A stretch of 64,000 bases of DNA. It comes from Komagataeibacter swingsii (lineage in GTDB: Bacteria > Pseudomonadota > Alphaproteobacteria > Acetobacterales > Acetobacteraceae). Position 1 is the first letter of the stretch, and each line of letters begins with the position of its first letter. Positions 20,921 to 30,539 of the stretch are shown piece by piece. The notes under the pieces were generated by a model. It ran no database searches and was not told the DNA's origin. It saw only the letters and a program-made list of their open reading frames with translations. The stretch covers positions 62,001 to 126,000 of the forward strand of contig NZ_NKUB01000010.1 of assembly GCF_003207895.1 (NCBI RefSeq), written 5' to 3'. Position numbers and translations under genes: made by a program.

Positions 20921-20963
20921 CCCAGAAACGTCTTCAGAAAAATCCGCAAACGTCGCGGCTGCG

Positions 20964-23708
20964 TTAGAAGGCACGCAGCAGCCGGTCCAGGTATTCCAGT
21001 TCTTCTGGCGGACGGGTGCGGTCGGCATCACGGCGGCGCAGTTCCTGTTCAATCTCGCGCGCGCGTTCGCGGCTGGCGTTGTCGGGCACGTGGGTATCAT
21101 TATCCATGCCCGCATGGGTGCCCCCGGTCTTGCGGCCCAGCGGATCGCGATCACCCTTGTCTTCGGCCTGCTGGTCGGTGTCGTCATCATCATCCTCACC
21201 GCCGGGATGGTTGCCACCGCTGCCATGGCTGCCCTTGCCATTATCCTGCGACAGCATGGGCAGGAACACGGTCATGCCGCCACGGGCGCTCTGGCTGCGC
21301 ATGGACTGGCGCATCTGCTGGTCACCCTGCTGCAGGTCGGCCAGCACCTTTTTCTCGGCGGCTGCCGCATCGGGGTCCTTGCCCGCGCCAAGCGCCGCAC
21401 GCACGGCCTTCATGTCCGTCTGCGCCTTGTCCAGCGCGGGCATGTCCTTGCCGCTGGCCTGTTTGAATTCGCGTTGCAGTTCATGCAGGGCGCGCGACAG
21501 GGCATGCTGCACGGCCCGGTCGGCATGCTGCTGGGCCGTGTGGGCTTCGGGCGTCATGCTTTCCGGCGGCGGGGTGGGGCCGGCCTGTTGCGGGGGGGCG
21601 CTGCCCGACGGCGTAATGCCAAGCTGGCGCAGCAGGTCGGCGGTGGACATGGATGACAGGTCGCCACCCTCTTCATCCATGTCGGTCTGGCGGCTGGCGG
21701 CGTCGCGTTCCTGCTGGCGCTGGGCCTGGTCCATGCGCGACTGGGCGTGGTCCAGCAGTTGCGACTGGCGGCTGACCAGGTCGCGCAGCGCCCGGCGCAG
21801 TTCCCTTGCTTGCTGGCGGGCCTGCATCTGCTGGGCCAGTTGCATCATGTCCTGCGGGGTGGCGTTGCGGATGCCGTTGGCCATGTCCTCCATCTGTTGC
21901 AGCTTCTGCATGGCATCGGCATTGCGGCCATTGGCGGCGTCATCCTGTAACTGCTGCATCATCCGGGCCATGTTCTGTTCGCCCTGCGATGTCATTTCGG
22001 GAATCGCGGGGATGGCGGAATGATCGCGCATGGCCTGCTGCGCCAGCGCCTGCATCTTGCGTGAAATCGCGTCCTTGAGCGCCTGCATGCGGTGCTGCAG
22101 TTCGGCCTGCTGCTCCTGCCCCTGACCCTTTGCGCCCATTTCGCGCATGTGTTCAAGCTGTTCGCGCACGGCGTCCTGTGCCGCCTGCACGCCAAAATCA
22201 GCCTGTTCGTTATCAATGTCCCGGCGGTTGTGTTCGATATCCAGCGCAAGGAACCACAGCCGTCCGGTCGCCTGCGTAATGGCGTAATCATCGGTCACGT
22301 CATCCGCATCCCCCAGCACGGCGGCGACGCTGGTCAATGCCAGCAGCAGGCCGACATGATGGGTCAGCATGGTGTCGGCCTGACCCAGCGCCAGCAGTTC
22401 GCGCGCTGCCTGTGCGCGGTTTTCACGGTGCAGGGCCACGCGCTTGCGGATATCCAGCACCGCCTTGGCCAGCGGGTTGCTGAAAGGCCGCGCCCCCATG
22501 CGCAGCCGGACGGGGACGGAGGTCGCACTCATGCCACTGGTGCTGGTGGCGACCAGGCGCGCGGTCACGTCCTCGCCCGCCCACGGGTTCTGCGACAGGT
22601 CGGGGGTCGCCACGTCATCGGCCACGCGGGGGTGGCCGTTCAGCGGGATTGGTACGGTCAGGATGTCGCGCGGGCTGTCCGGCATGACCAGTTCCGCATG
22701 CATCGATGCGATGCCGTAGGGCTGGGCCACATGATAGGGCAGGCGGGTGCGCCATTCGCCTTCATGGCTGCCCGGGTCCTTGCCCCATGCGATCTCTGGC
22801 GCGGGGTTGGGGGTGACGTTCAGCGTCCATTGCCCCAGCGTGCGCCCCCGGCCGCGCAGGCGTAGCGTGCCACTGGCCAGAAGGGTGGCCTGCGCATTCC
22901 AACTGGCATTGCCCAGTGCGCGGAAATCATGCGGGCCGATGGCGGGCAGCGTCCCGCTGGCCCGCATGCGCAGGGCCGGACGGCCATTCAGCCCGTTCAG
23001 TGTTATGGTCAGTTGCGCACCGGCGGGAACGGTCGCGCTGGTATGCGTCGCATCAAGGAAAACCGGCGCGCCGGGCGCATAGTCGGGCATGGTGATCCAT
23101 GCATTGACCTGCGGGGCGGGGGTGTCGGCATCATCCATGCCGGGCAGGAAGGCTGCCGTAATCCGGCTTGCGGCATGGTTGCCGGTCCACATCATGCCCC
23201 CGGCCAGGAGCACGGCCAGGACCGGGGTCGCCGCCCACCATGTGCCGCCGGGCAGGCGTGGCCGTGGCCACCCGCCCCGCAGGCGGCCCAGCGCCGCCGT
23301 GGTGCGGTGCAGGTGGACCTGCCACAGATAGGTGATTTCAGGCGTGGGGGCATTGGCTGGCCGGTCATGCAGCGTGCGCAGCGGCTGCCCGGACAGGCCG
23401 GATGCCTGTTCCACCCGGCGGTCGGTTTCGGATGTGGTGGGGGCATGGATGCCACGCCACTGCCGCCATGTGGCATAGGCCGCCCCGCCTGCAATCCCGG
23501 CCAGAAGGGCGGCATGCAGGCTGTCCGGCATGTATTGGGGCAGGCGCACAAGCCCCAGCAGCGCAACACCCATGGCCGCGTCAAGCGTGGGCAGCATGAG
23601 CGGCCACAACTGTTCCACCCACAGGGCACGGCGCGCCTGCTGGCGTGCGTGGGCCAGGCGTTGCGGCAGGCTGCCGCCGGGCTGGGAGCTGTCCTGCCCG
23701 GCTGTCAT
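20964..23708 (-). CDS. TIGR02302 / DUF4175 family membrane protein
   Basis: Large alphaproteobacterial protein of unknown function, 914 residues. Two or three membrane segments lie in the first 200 residues (LLPTLDAAMGVALLGLV; LAGIAGGAAYATW; AATPVLAVLLAGGMM). A beta-rich periplasmic-looking part follows, then from about residue 470 a Gln/Met-rich helical, probably coiled-coil region (MQALAQQAMRDH, MMQQLQDDAANG, MQQLAQQMQARQQ-like repeats) and an acidic tail with DDDDD. This layout is diagnostic for the family. The ATG at 23708 overlaps the lysA stop (ATGA), and the argH-lptM-lysA-TIGR02302 order is a known alphaproteobacterial neighbourhood. An envelope role is only a guess. Confidence 0.88.
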   Translation of the reverse strand: MTAGQDSSQPGGSLPQRLAHARQQARRALWVEQLWPLMLPTLDAAMGVALLGLVRLPQYMPDSLHAALLAGIAGGAAYATWRQWRGIHAPTTSETDRRVEQASGLSGQPLRTLHDRPANAPTPEITYLWQVHLHRTTAALGRLRGGWPRPRLPGGTWWAATPVLAVLLAGGMMWTGNHAASRITAAFLPGMDDADTPAPQVNAWITMPDYAPGAPVFLDATHTSATVPAGAQLTITLNGLNGRPALRMRASGTLPAIGPHDFRALGNASWNAQATLLASGTLRLRGRGRTLGQWTLNVTPNPAPEIAWGKDPGSHEGEWRTRLPYHVAQPYGIASMHAELVMPDSPRDILTVPIPLNGHPRVADDVATPDLSQNPWAGEDVTARLVATSTSGMSATSVPVRLRMGARPFSNPLAKAVLDIRKRVALHRENRAQAARELLALGQADTMLTHHVGLLLALTSVAAVLGDADDVTDDYAITQATGRLWFLALDIEHNRRDIDNEQADFGVQAAQDAVREQLEHMREMGAKGQGQEQQAELQHRMQALKDAISRKMQALAQQAMRDHSAIPAIPEMTSQGEQNMARMMQQLQDDAANGRNADAMQKLQQMEDMANGIRNATPQDMMQLAQQMQARQQARELRRALRDLVSRQSQLLDHAQSRMDQAQRQQERDAASRQTDMDEEGGDLSSMSTADLLRQLGITPSGSAPPQQAGPTPPPESMTPEAHTAQQHADRAVQHALSRALHELQREFKQASGKDMPALDKAQTDMKAVRAALGAGKDPDAAAAEKKVLADLQQGDQQMRQSMRSQSARGGMTVFLPMLSQDNGKGSHGSGGNHPGGEDDDDDTDQQAEDKGDRDPLGRKTGGTHAGMDNDTHVPDNASRERAREIEQELRRRDADRTRPPEELEYLDRLLRAF

Positions 23709-25075
23709 AGGCCTCCGCCAGCGGGGAGAAGGGTATTCTCCACCCAGTCGGGAATATGGTCGCCAGCCCACAGGTCTTCGACCTGCTGGCGTTCCCGGAT
23801 GACGGACCAGCGCGCGCCATCCACCATGACCTGTGCTGCCAGCGGACGGGCGTTGTAGGTGGAACTCATGACCATGCCATAGGCCCCGCAGTCCAGCAGC
23901 GCCAGGCGTGATCCCGCCTCCATATGCGGCAGGGTGCGGTCATGGCCGAAGGTATCGCCGCTTTCACAGACCGGCCCCACCACGTGCACCTGTTCGGTAG
24001 GGGCGGCGGCGGTTTTCGCGCAAAGCGGGATGATGCCATGCCATGCATCATACAGGCTGGGCCGCATGAGGTCGTTCATCGCGGCATCCAGCACAAGGAA
24101 CGGCGGCATGCCGTCATAGCCCTGCTTGCGCAGGATCACGGTGGACAGCAGCACGCCCGCGGGACCGGCCAGCCAGCGCCCCGGCTCAACGGCCAGCCGC
24201 GTGCCAAGATCGCCCAGTTCGGCATGGATGGCCCCGGCAAGGGCCTCGGGCGCGCCTTCGGTTTCATCGCGGTAGGAAATGCCCAGTCCCCCGCCGCAAT
24301 CCAGCGCCTCGACCGCAAGCCCGCGCGCGCGGATGGCCCGCACGAGGTCGGCAAGTCTGGCATAGGCGGTACGGTAGGGCTGCATGCGTACGATCTGGCT
24401 GCCGATATGCATTGCCAGCCCGACGGGCCGGATACCCGGTAAAGTGGCGGCGCGGGCATAAAGTTCAACCGCGCGGTCGTAGGGAATCCCGAATTTGTTG
24501 GTGGCGAGGCCGGTGGTGATCTTGGCGTGGGTGCCGGCATCGACATCGGGGTTGATGCGCAGGGCCACGCAGGCTTCCAGCCCTTCGGCTTCCGCCACGG
24601 CGGAAAGGAGGTCAAGCTCCTCCGCGCTTTCGACATTGACCTGCGCAATGCCCGCCTGCAGGGCAAGGCGCATTTCCTCAAGGCTCTTGCCCACGCCTGA
24701 AAAGACGATTTTTTCCGCCGGGATGCCCGCCATCATGGCGCGGCGCAGTTCGCCGCCGCTGACCACGTCCGCCCCGGCCCCTTCGGCCGCCAGCACGCGC
24801 AGCACGGCCAGGTGGTCATTGGCCTTGACGGCGAAGTGAATGGAAACCGGCCGGCCGGTGGCGGCCAGGGCCGTGGCAAGCCTGCGGTAGCGCGCGCGCA
24901 GCGTGCCCGCGCTCATGACCCATGTGGGCGTGCCAAGCGCGTCGGCAATGGCGTTGAGGGGCACGTCTTCCAGCACAAGCCCGTCCATGGCATGCATGGA
25001 CAGCGCCGGACGGACGGCCAGAAGGTCGGCAACGGATGGGTCCTGTCCACGACAGGTAGGGGAAGCATCAGCCAT
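23705..25075 (-). CDS. lysA: diaminopimelate decarboxylase
   Basis: PLP enzyme that decarboxylates meso-diaminopimelate to L-lysine, the last lysine step. It has 456 residues. The PLP Lys lies in HFAVKANDH, HIGSQI and DCGGGLGISY bind phosphate, and PVCESGDTFGHDR contributes the second active-site Cys/Glu. The alanine-racemase-like barrel is followed by the C-terminal beta domain (LLDCGAYGMVMSSTYNARP). No clear ribosome site precedes the ATG at 25075. It is separated from argH-lptM by an opposing cdd gene, which breaks the usual operon. Confidence 0.96.
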   Translation of the reverse strand: MADASPTCRGQDPSVADLLAVRPALSMHAMDGLVLEDVPLNAIADALGTPTWVMSAGTLRARYRRLATALAATGRPVSIHFAVKANDHLAVLRVLAAEGAGADVVSGGELRRAMMAGIPAEKIVFSGVGKSLEEMRLALQAGIAQVNVESAEELDLLSAVAEAEGLEACVALRINPDVDAGTHAKITTGLATNKFGIPYDRAVELYARAATLPGIRPVGLAMHIGSQIVRMQPYRTAYARLADLVRAIRARGLAVEALDCGGGLGISYRDETEGAPEALAGAIHAELGDLGTRLAVEPGRWLAGPAGVLLSTVILRKQGYDGMPPFLVLDAAMNDLMRPSLYDAWHGIIPLCAKTAAAPTEQVHVVGPVCESGDTFGHDRTLPHMEAGSRLALLDCGAYGMVMSSTYNARPLAAQVMVDGARWSVIRERQQVEDLWAGDHIPDWVENTLLPAGGGL

Positions 25076-25153
25076 GATGGGCGCACGATACCGCCTTGCC
25101 CTGTCGCTTCCAAGGTGCTTGACGCATGAAAGAACAGGTAAGGACAGACCGGT

Positions 25154-25552
25154 ATGAGCAATGACCCCCTGGTTCAGGCCGCGATTGACGTGCGCCTGCG
25201 GGCTTATGCGCCGTATTCGCGCTTTCAGGTCGGTGCGGCGGTGGCGGCGGCGGATGGCCGGATATTCACCGGGTGCAATGTCGAAAACGCGGCCTATCCC
25301 GAAGGTACCTGCGCCGAGGCCGGCGCCATCGCCGCCATGGTGGCGCAGGGCGGGCGTGATATCCGTCGCGTGGTGGTTTGCGGGGGCGGGGATGCCGCCT
25401 GCACGCCATGCGGCGGATGCAGGCAGAAAATCAGGGAATTCGCATCCCCCCGGACCCCTGTCACCATGGTGTCGGCCGGGGGGGCGGTCCTGCTGGTCCG
25501 TACGCTGGCGGAGCTGCTGCCCGACAGTTTCGGGCCGGACAGCCTGGCCTGA
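25154..25552 (+). CDS. cdd: cytidine deaminase
   Basis: Zinc enzyme of pyrimidine salvage converting cytidine and deoxycytidine to uridines. It has 132 residues, the homotetrameric short class. It starts with the YAPYSRFQVGAA signature. Zinc and catalytic residues are in NAAYPEGTCAEAGAI (Cys and the proton-shuttling Glu) and ACTPCGGCRQKI. It points against its neighbours and lies between lysA and lptM; its stop is four bases from the lptM stop. It may have been inserted into an ancestral argH-lptM-lysA operon. Confidence 0.95.
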   Translation: MSNDPLVQAAIDVRLRAYAPYSRFQVGAAVAAADGRIFTGCNVENAAYPEGTCAEAGAIAAMVAQGGRDIRRVVVCGGGDAACTPCGGCRQKIREFASPRTPVTMVSAGGAVLLVRTLAELLPDSFGPDSLA

Positions 25553-25556
25553 CCCG

Positions 25557-25718
25557 TCAGCGGTCGGGGCTGGGATAGGTCGTGTAATAGGCCCGGGAAT
25601 CGGAAGGCTGCCGCGGCGACCCGATACGCCCGCATGCCCCCAGCGCGGAGGCGATGACCAGGCCCGCCAGCGCCAGCACCACGATGGCGCGCCCGCGTGG
25701 GGTGGGATGGATGTTCAT
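25557..25718 (-). CDS. lptM: LptM-like small lipoprotein
   Basis: A 53-residue protein with a signal peptide ([17 protein letters not shown]) and a lipobox LGAC, so it should be lipidated at Cys29. The mature part starts [12 protein letters not shown], close to the CG(Q/R)KGPLxLP start of LptM (YifL), which helps LptD fold and form native disulfides in E. coli. Its ATG overlaps the argH stop (ATGA), and small lipoproteins of this type are regularly found between argH and lysA in alphaproteobacteria. The gene is too short to be noticed in many annotations. Function is by analogy. Confidence 0.75.
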   Translation of the reverse strand: MNIHPTPRGRAIVVLALAGLVIASALGACGRIGSPRQPSDSRAYYTTYPSPDR

Positions 25719-27154
25719 GTGCCGCTTTCTCCTGTCCCGAGCGTATCCAGCCAGCGCGCGGCCTGCGCGCGCACGTTCTTCGCCGCTGTGCCGCCATGGC
25801 TGGTGCGCGAGGCGATGGAGGAATCGACATCCAGCACCGTGAAGATGTCGGCGGTGATGCCCGGTTCCTCGGCCTGCATGTCCTCCAGCGTCAGGTCGGC
25901 CAGGCCCACGCCCTTCGCCTCCGCCCTGCCGACCAGGCGGCCTGTGACATGGTGGGCGGTGCGGAAGGGCACCTTCAGCACCCGCACCAGCCAGTCCGCA
26001 AGGTCGGTGGCGGTGGAAAAGCCCGACCCGGCATAGGCGCGCATCTGCTCCGCATTGACGCTGAGGTCGCGGATCATGCCGTCCATGGCGGCAAGGCTGA
26101 GTGCCGCGGCATCGGTCGCGGCGAATACGGGTTCCTTGTCTTCCTGCATGTCCTTGGCATAGGCCAGCGGCAGGCCCTTCATCACCGTCAGCAGCCCCAC
26201 CAGCGCACCGGTAATGCGCCCGCCCTTGGCGCGGACCAGCTCGGCGGCATCGGGGTTGCGCTTCTGCGGCATGATGGACGAGCCGGTGGTGAACGCATCG
26301 GACAGGCGGATGAAGGAGAAGGGGGCCGAGCACCAGATCACGATTTCTTCCGCCAGCCGCGACAGGTGGACGGCCATGATGGACAGCGCGGACAGGTATT
26401 CCAGCGCGAAGTCACGGTCCGATACGGCATCGAGCGAATTGGCCGTGGGGCGGTCGAAGCCCAGCGCATGCGCCGTCATGTCCCGGTCGATGGGAAAGGA
26501 CGTGCCCGCAAGGGCGGCCGACCCCAGCGGGGATTCATTGAGCCTGCGCCGCGCATCCGCAAGCCTGCCGCGGTCGCGGGCCAGCATCTCCACATACGCC
26601 ATCAGGTGGTGGCCGAATGTCACGGGCTGCGCGGTCTGCAGGTGGGTGAAGCCGGGCATGGGGGTGGCGGCATGTTCCGCCGCCCGCCGCGCCAGCGCGC
26701 GCATGAGGGACGCCGCCTGCCGGTCCAGCCCGTCGATCGCGTCACGCACCCACAGGCGGAAATCGGTCGCCACCTGGTCATTGCGCGACCGCGCGGTGTG
26801 CAGGCGCTTGCCCGCCTCGCCAATCCGGTCGGACAGGCGGGCTTCGATATTCATGTGGATATCTTCAAGCGCGGTGCTGAATTCAAAGGTGCCGGCCGCG
26901 ATTTCCCGCCCGATCTGCTCCAGCCCTTCGGTAATGGCACGGGCGTCCGCATCGGAAATGATGCCGGTTTTCGCCAGCATGGCGGCATGGGCCTTCGACC
27001 CCGCGATGTCCTGCCGCCACAGGGCCTTGTCAAAACCGATCGAGGCGTTGATGTCCTGCATGATCGCCGCCGGCCCCCCGGCAAAGCGGCCGCCCCATTG
27101 TGCGTTCGCCTTCTGCGCGTCCTGATCCGTCAGCGTTTTTGCGTTCCCCGGCAT
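25715..27154 (-). CDS. argH: argininosuccinate lyase
   Basis: Cleaves argininosuccinate to arginine and fumarate, the last arginine step. The tetrameric fumarase/aspartase superfamily is recognised by the signature [11 protein letters not shown]. Other motifs are [33 protein letters not shown] (catalytic His) and the N-terminal QWGGRFAGG. At 479 residues it is of usual length. It overlaps lptM downstream by ATGA. Confidence 0.97.
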   Translation of the reverse strand: MPGNAKTLTDQDAQKANAQWGGRFAGGPAAIMQDINASIGFDKALWRQDIAGSKAHAAMLAKTGIISDADARAITEGLEQIGREIAAGTFEFSTALEDIHMNIEARLSDRIGEAGKRLHTARSRNDQVATDFRLWVRDAIDGLDRQAASLMRALARRAAEHAATPMPGFTHLQTAQPVTFGHHLMAYVEMLARDRGRLADARRRLNESPLGSAALAGTSFPIDRDMTAHALGFDRPTANSLDAVSDRDFALEYLSALSIMAVHLSRLAEEIVIWCSAPFSFIRLSDAFTTGSSIMPQKRNPDAAELVRAKGGRITGALVGLLTVMKGLPLAYAKDMQEDKEPVFAATDAAALSLAAMDGMIRDLSVNAEQMRAYAGSGFSTATDLADWLVRVLKVPFRTAHHVTGRLVGRAEAKGVGLADLTLEDMQAEEPGITADIFTVLDVDSSIASRTSHGGTAAKNVRAQAARWLDTLGTGESGT

Positions 27155-27325
27155 CCTGTGTTCCAGCTACCCCAAGTGTGAAAAGGATCGTGTCTGATAC
27201 GTCGTGGCGTAACGCCATCACATGCCGCGCACCCTACCCATCTGCCGCCACAGATACAATCGTTCCCGTGCCCGGTAATCCCCCCCGCATGGCGGGGCCG
27301 GCGAGGTGGGTTGCGGCGGGGGGTC

Positions 27326-27354
27326 TTTCACTCATGCGGCGTGATCTGTAATAT
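27326..27354 (+). promoter_or_regulatory. possible promoter for the amidohydrolase-aroE-coaE-dnaQ group
   Basis: TTTCAC (27326-27331), a 17-base spacer, then TAATAT (27349-27354), about 40 bases before the first start codon. A 6-bp GC hairpin (27283-27297) lies upstream. Sequence match only. Confidence 0.3.
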
Positions 27355-27393
27355 CGGGTGCGAACCCGCCCATGGCACAGGATGTCCCGCACA

Positions 27394-28212
27394 ATGCAGC
27401 ATACAGCCCTTGCGCAGGAGCCATTACGGTTGCTGACGCAGGATGACCCGGCCCCCGTCATCCAGTTCGGTACATCCGCGCTTGATGGCGTGACGCCACC
27501 GTCCGGCCTGCCATTCGTGCTGGTCAGCGACCATGCGGGGCGCAGCCTGCCATCCGCGCTGGGGGACATGGGGGTCAGCGCCGCCGATCGTGCGCGTCAT
27601 ATCGCCTGTGACCTGGGCATGGCCGAAACCGGGCGGATGCTGGCGCGTGAACTGGACTGCATCCTGATTGAACAGGCCTATTCCCGCCTTGTGATCGACT
27701 GCAACCGCGCGCCGGGGCATCCGACATCCATCGTGCGGGAAAGTGACGGGACGCGGGTTCCGGCCAATATCGACATCACGGCGGCCGAAGAAGGCAGGCG
27801 GGTTGAGGAAATCTTCCTGCCCTATCATGACCGGATCAGCCGGGAGATCTCGACACGGCTGGAGGGCGGGCTGCCCGTGGTGCTGGTGTCCCTGCACAGC
27901 TTTACCGACCGCATGAACGGCATGGCGCGGCCATGGCATACGGGCGTGCTGCATAACCGCAACCCCGCTTTCGGCCTGCGGGTGCGTGACCTGCTGGCAG
28001 CCGAGGACGGGCTGGTGGTCGGCAGCAACGAACCCTACGCCCTGACGGATGTCAGCGACTACACCGTGCCCGTGCATGCGGAAGGGCGCGGCGTGCCCTA
28101 TCTGGAAATCGAGATACGCCAGGACCTGATTGCAACGGAACAGGGGCAGGCGGACTGGGCCGGCCGCCTTGCGCGTATCCTGCCACGGGCGTGGGAAGAG
28201 TTCCGGCACTGA
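27394..28212 (+). CDS. N-formylglutamate amidohydrolase family protein
   Basis: About 272 residues related to FGase, a zinc hydrolase that deformylates N-formylglutamate at the end of histidine degradation. SDHAGRSLP near the N-terminus resembles the usual metal-binding start, followed by VIDCNRAPG, EEIFLPYHDRIS, VLVSLHSFTDRMNG and YLEIEIRQDL. No hut genes are nearby, so the natural substrate is uncertain; members without hut context are often only annotated by family. In-frame starts occur at 27358 (GTG), 27382 and 27394; AGGA at 27379-27382 best fits 27394. It leads into aroE. Confidence 0.8.
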   Translation: MQHTALAQEPLRLLTQDDPAPVIQFGTSALDGVTPPSGLPFVLVSDHAGRSLPSALGDMGVSAADRARHIACDLGMAETGRMLARELDCILIEQAYSRLVIDCNRAPGHPTSIVRESDGTRVPANIDITAAEEGRRVEEIFLPYHDRISREISTRLEGGLPVVLVSLHSFTDRMNGMARPWHTGVLHNRNPAFGLRVRDLLAAEDGLVVGSNEPYALTDVSDYTVPVHAEGRGVPYLEIEIRQDLIATEQGQADWAGRLARILPRAWEEFRH

Positions 28213-28242
28213 CCGCCGCACCTGACCTTGATGGATTGGAAG

Positions 28243-29121
28243 ATGATGGAACGCAGCCCTCGCATTGACGGCCATACCCTGCTGGCCGGGGTGATCGGCT
28301 GGCCGGTGGCGCATTCGCGCTCGCCGCTCATGCATAATTTCTGGCTGGACCAATGCGGGATCAACGGGGCGTACGTACCCCTGCCGGTGGCGCCGGGGGC
28401 ATTCGATGTCGCGGTCCGGGGTCTTCAGGCGGCGGGTTTCCGTGGCGTGAACGTGACCATCCCGCACAAGGAATCAGCCTATCGCATCGTGGAGGAACAC
28501 GGCCTTCTGGACCGTTCGGCACGGCGTTCGGGTTCGGTCAACACGCTGGTCTTCGCACCTGATGGCCGGATCGAGGGCTATTCCACCGATGGCGACGGAT
28601 TCGTGGCCAATGTGGAGGCGCATGGGATTTCCGTCACGGGTGGCCGCGCCCTGCTGCTGGGGGCGGGCGGGGCGGCGCGCGCCATCGCCGCAAGCCTGCT
28701 GGATCGCGGCGTGGAGGTCGTGGTGGCCAACCGTACCCGTGCGCGGGCCGATGCGCTGGCCGCGTCACTGGCGGGCATCACGGTCGTTGACTGGGCCGGT
28801 GCGGGCGCCGTGCTGCCGTCATGCATGTTTCTGGTCAATACTACCTCCATCGGCATGGATGGGGGGGCGAATGCCGTGTTCCCGCTGGATCTGGCGCGGG
28901 CGTCTGCCGGCCTGGTCGTGTGCGATATTGTCTATGTGCCACGACAGACCGGATTGCTCCGGCAGGCGGCCAGCTATGGGCTGCCCACGGTCGATGGTCT
29001 GGGCATGCTGATCCATCAGGCCGGGCTGGGGTTTGAAAAATGGTTTGGCGCGACGCCGGATATCGGGCCTGCGGTTGAAGCCCTGCTGGATGCCGACCTC
29101 AAGCGCGCGCATGCGGGCTGA
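28243..29121 (+). CDS. aroE: shikimate dehydrogenase (NADP+)
   Basis: Reduces 3-dehydroshikimate to shikimate in aromatic amino acid synthesis. It has about 292 residues. Substrate-binding IGWPVAHSRSPLMHN, catalytic NVTIPHKE, GSVNTLVF and the NADP Rossmann motif LLLGAGGAARAIA with ANRTRARADAL are present, plus NTTSIGMDGG near the end. Several in-frame starts occur (TTG 28228, ATG 28231, 28243, 28246); those at 28243/28246 have a GGA(AG) just upstream. coaE follows after 12 bases. Confidence 0.95.
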   Translation: MMERSPRIDGHTLLAGVIGWPVAHSRSPLMHNFWLDQCGINGAYVPLPVAPGAFDVAVRGLQAAGFRGVNVTIPHKESAYRIVEEHGLLDRSARRSGSVNTLVFAPDGRIEGYSTDGDGFVANVEAHGISVTGGRALLLGAGGAARAIAASLLDRGVEVVVANRTRARADALAASLAGITVVDWAGAGAVLPSCMFLVNTTSIGMDGGANAVFPLDLARASAGLVVCDIVYVPRQTGLLRQAASYGLPTVDGLGMLIHQAGLGFEKWFGATPDIGPAVEALLDADLKRAHAG

Positions 29122-29133
29122 ACGGGGTCTTTC

Positions 29134-29763
29134 ATGCGCATACTGGGCCTGACCGGCGGGATCGGCATGGGCAAGTCCACCACGGCGGCCCTGCTGAAAC
29201 GCGCGGGCCTGCGGGTGTTTGATGCCGACGCCACCGTTGCGGGCCTGCAAGGCCCGCATGGCGCGGCCCTGCCCGCCATCGCGCGGCTGGTTCCCGGTTC
29301 GGTGCGCGATGGCGTGCTGGACCGGACGGTGCTGCGGCAGGCGGCGCTGTCCGATCCGGGGGTGATGCAGGGGCTGGAAGCCATCATCCACCCGCTGGTG
29401 CGCCGGGCGCGCGCGCGGTTCGTGGAACGCGCGCGGCGCGATGGCTGCCGGTGGGTCGTGCTGGATATCCCGCTTCTGTTCGAGACCGGAGCCGACAGGA
29501 TATGCGACCGCGTGGTGGTGGTCAGCGCGCCCGCATCCATGCAGCGCCAGCGCGTATTGCGGCGGGGACGGATGACACCGGCCCAGATTGACGCCATCAT
29601 CGCCCGCCAGATGCCCGATGCCGCAAGGCGGCGGCGGGCCGATGTCATTATCGAAACCGGTCTGTCACGCCACGAAACGGTGCGGCAGGTCAGGCGTTTG
29701 CTGTATGCGATGCGCGAGGGAAGTCCAGCCGCATGGGCTGCGGCCAGGGGAAAGCCCACATGA
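29134..29763 (+). CDS. coaE: dephospho-CoA kinase
   Basis: Last step of CoA synthesis: phosphorylates the ribose of dephospho-CoA. The 209 residues start with MRILGLTGGIGMGKST, a P-loop at the extreme N-terminus, followed by VFDADATV and VLDIPLLFETGAD, typical of CoaE. It completes the CoA pathway pieces seen in this window together with coaBC. It overlaps dnaQ by ATGA; coaE-dnaQ coupling is common in alphaproteobacteria. Confidence 0.96.
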   Translation: MRILGLTGGIGMGKSTTAALLKRAGLRVFDADATVAGLQGPHGAALPAIARLVPGSVRDGVLDRTVLRQAALSDPGVMQGLEAIIHPLVRRARARFVERARRDGCRWVVLDIPLLFETGADRICDRVVVVSAPASMQRQRVLRRGRMTPAQIDAIIARQMPDAARRRRADVIIETGLSRHETVRQVRRLLYAMREGSPAAWAAARGKPT

Positions 29764-30440
29764 AACGCACCATCCTGTTCGATACGGAAACCACCGGCCT
29801 TGATCCGCTGAAGGGGGACCGCGTCATTGAAATCGCGGCCCTTGAACTGGTTGGCGACCTGCCCACCGGGCGCAGTTTCCGTGTCCTGATCGACCCTGAA
29901 CGTGATGTGCCCGAAGAAGCATCGCGCGTGCATGGCTTTACCCGCGCGGATCTTGAAGGCAAGCCGAAATTCGCGCAGGTGGCCCCCGAATTCCTTGAAT
30001 TCATCGGCGATGATCCCCTGATCGCGCATAATGCCCGCTTCGATTTCGGGTTCCTGAACGCGGAACTGGCGCGTGCGCGTCTGCCCGAACTGGATATGGG
30101 GCGCATGGTCGATACGCTGGATATGGCGCGTGAGCGTTTTCCCGGCATGCCCAACAGCCTTGACGCGCTGTGCCGCCGTTTTTCCATCGACCTGTCGGAA
30201 CGTACGACCCATAACGCGCTGCTGGACTGCAGGCTGCTGGCTGCGGTGTATCTGGAACTGACCGGGGGCAGGCAGCGCGGGCTGAGCCTGTCGGTGGATG
30301 AAGGAGGCGGCGGCATCGCCACCTATGTCTATGCGCGGCCGGCGGGGCATATGAGCGTGCGCGTCCGGCCGGACGCCGCCGAACTGGAAGCCCATCATGC
30401 CTTTGTCAGCCGCCTGTCCGATCCGTTGTGGCAGGGCTGA
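29760..30440 (+). CDS. dnaQ: DNA polymerase III subunit epsilon
   Basis: Proofreading 3'-5' exonuclease of the replicative polymerase. It has 226 residues, the DEDDh family: ExoI ILFDTETTGLDP, ExoII HNARFDFGFLN, ExoIII HNALLDCRLLAAVYLEL. The ATG at 29760 lies in an ATGA overlap with coaE and gives the normal start MKRTILFDTETTG. The usual alphaproteobacterial neighbour secB is not found downstream; instead a 99-base gap leads to the MCE operon. Confidence 0.95.
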   Translation: MKRTILFDTETTGLDPLKGDRVIEIAALELVGDLPTGRSFRVLIDPERDVPEEASRVHGFTRADLEGKPKFAQVAPEFLEFIGDDPLIAHNARFDFGFLNAELARARLPELDMGRMVDTLDMARERFPGMPNSLDALCRRFSIDLSERTTHNALLDCRLLAAVYLELTGGRQRGLSLSVDEGGGGIATYVYARPAGHMSVRVRPDAAELEAHHAFVSRLSDPLWQG

Positions 30441-30539
30441 ATGGGCGGTATGTAACGAAAGGGAGTGGCCCTGGTGGCAGCTTTGGGTTAGTCTGTGCCC
30501 GTTACCCGTACCTGATTGTATTGAAACAGGAAGAGAGCA

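Larger units (their letters stand above)
20467..20963. other. 497-base noncoding region between convergent genes
   Basis: No convincing gene. The first part is GC-rich and contains a perfect 16-bp hairpin. From about 20700 the sequence becomes strongly A+T-rich, unlike its surroundings, and holds a MITE-like element and palindromic repeat modules listed separately. Confidence 0.8.
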
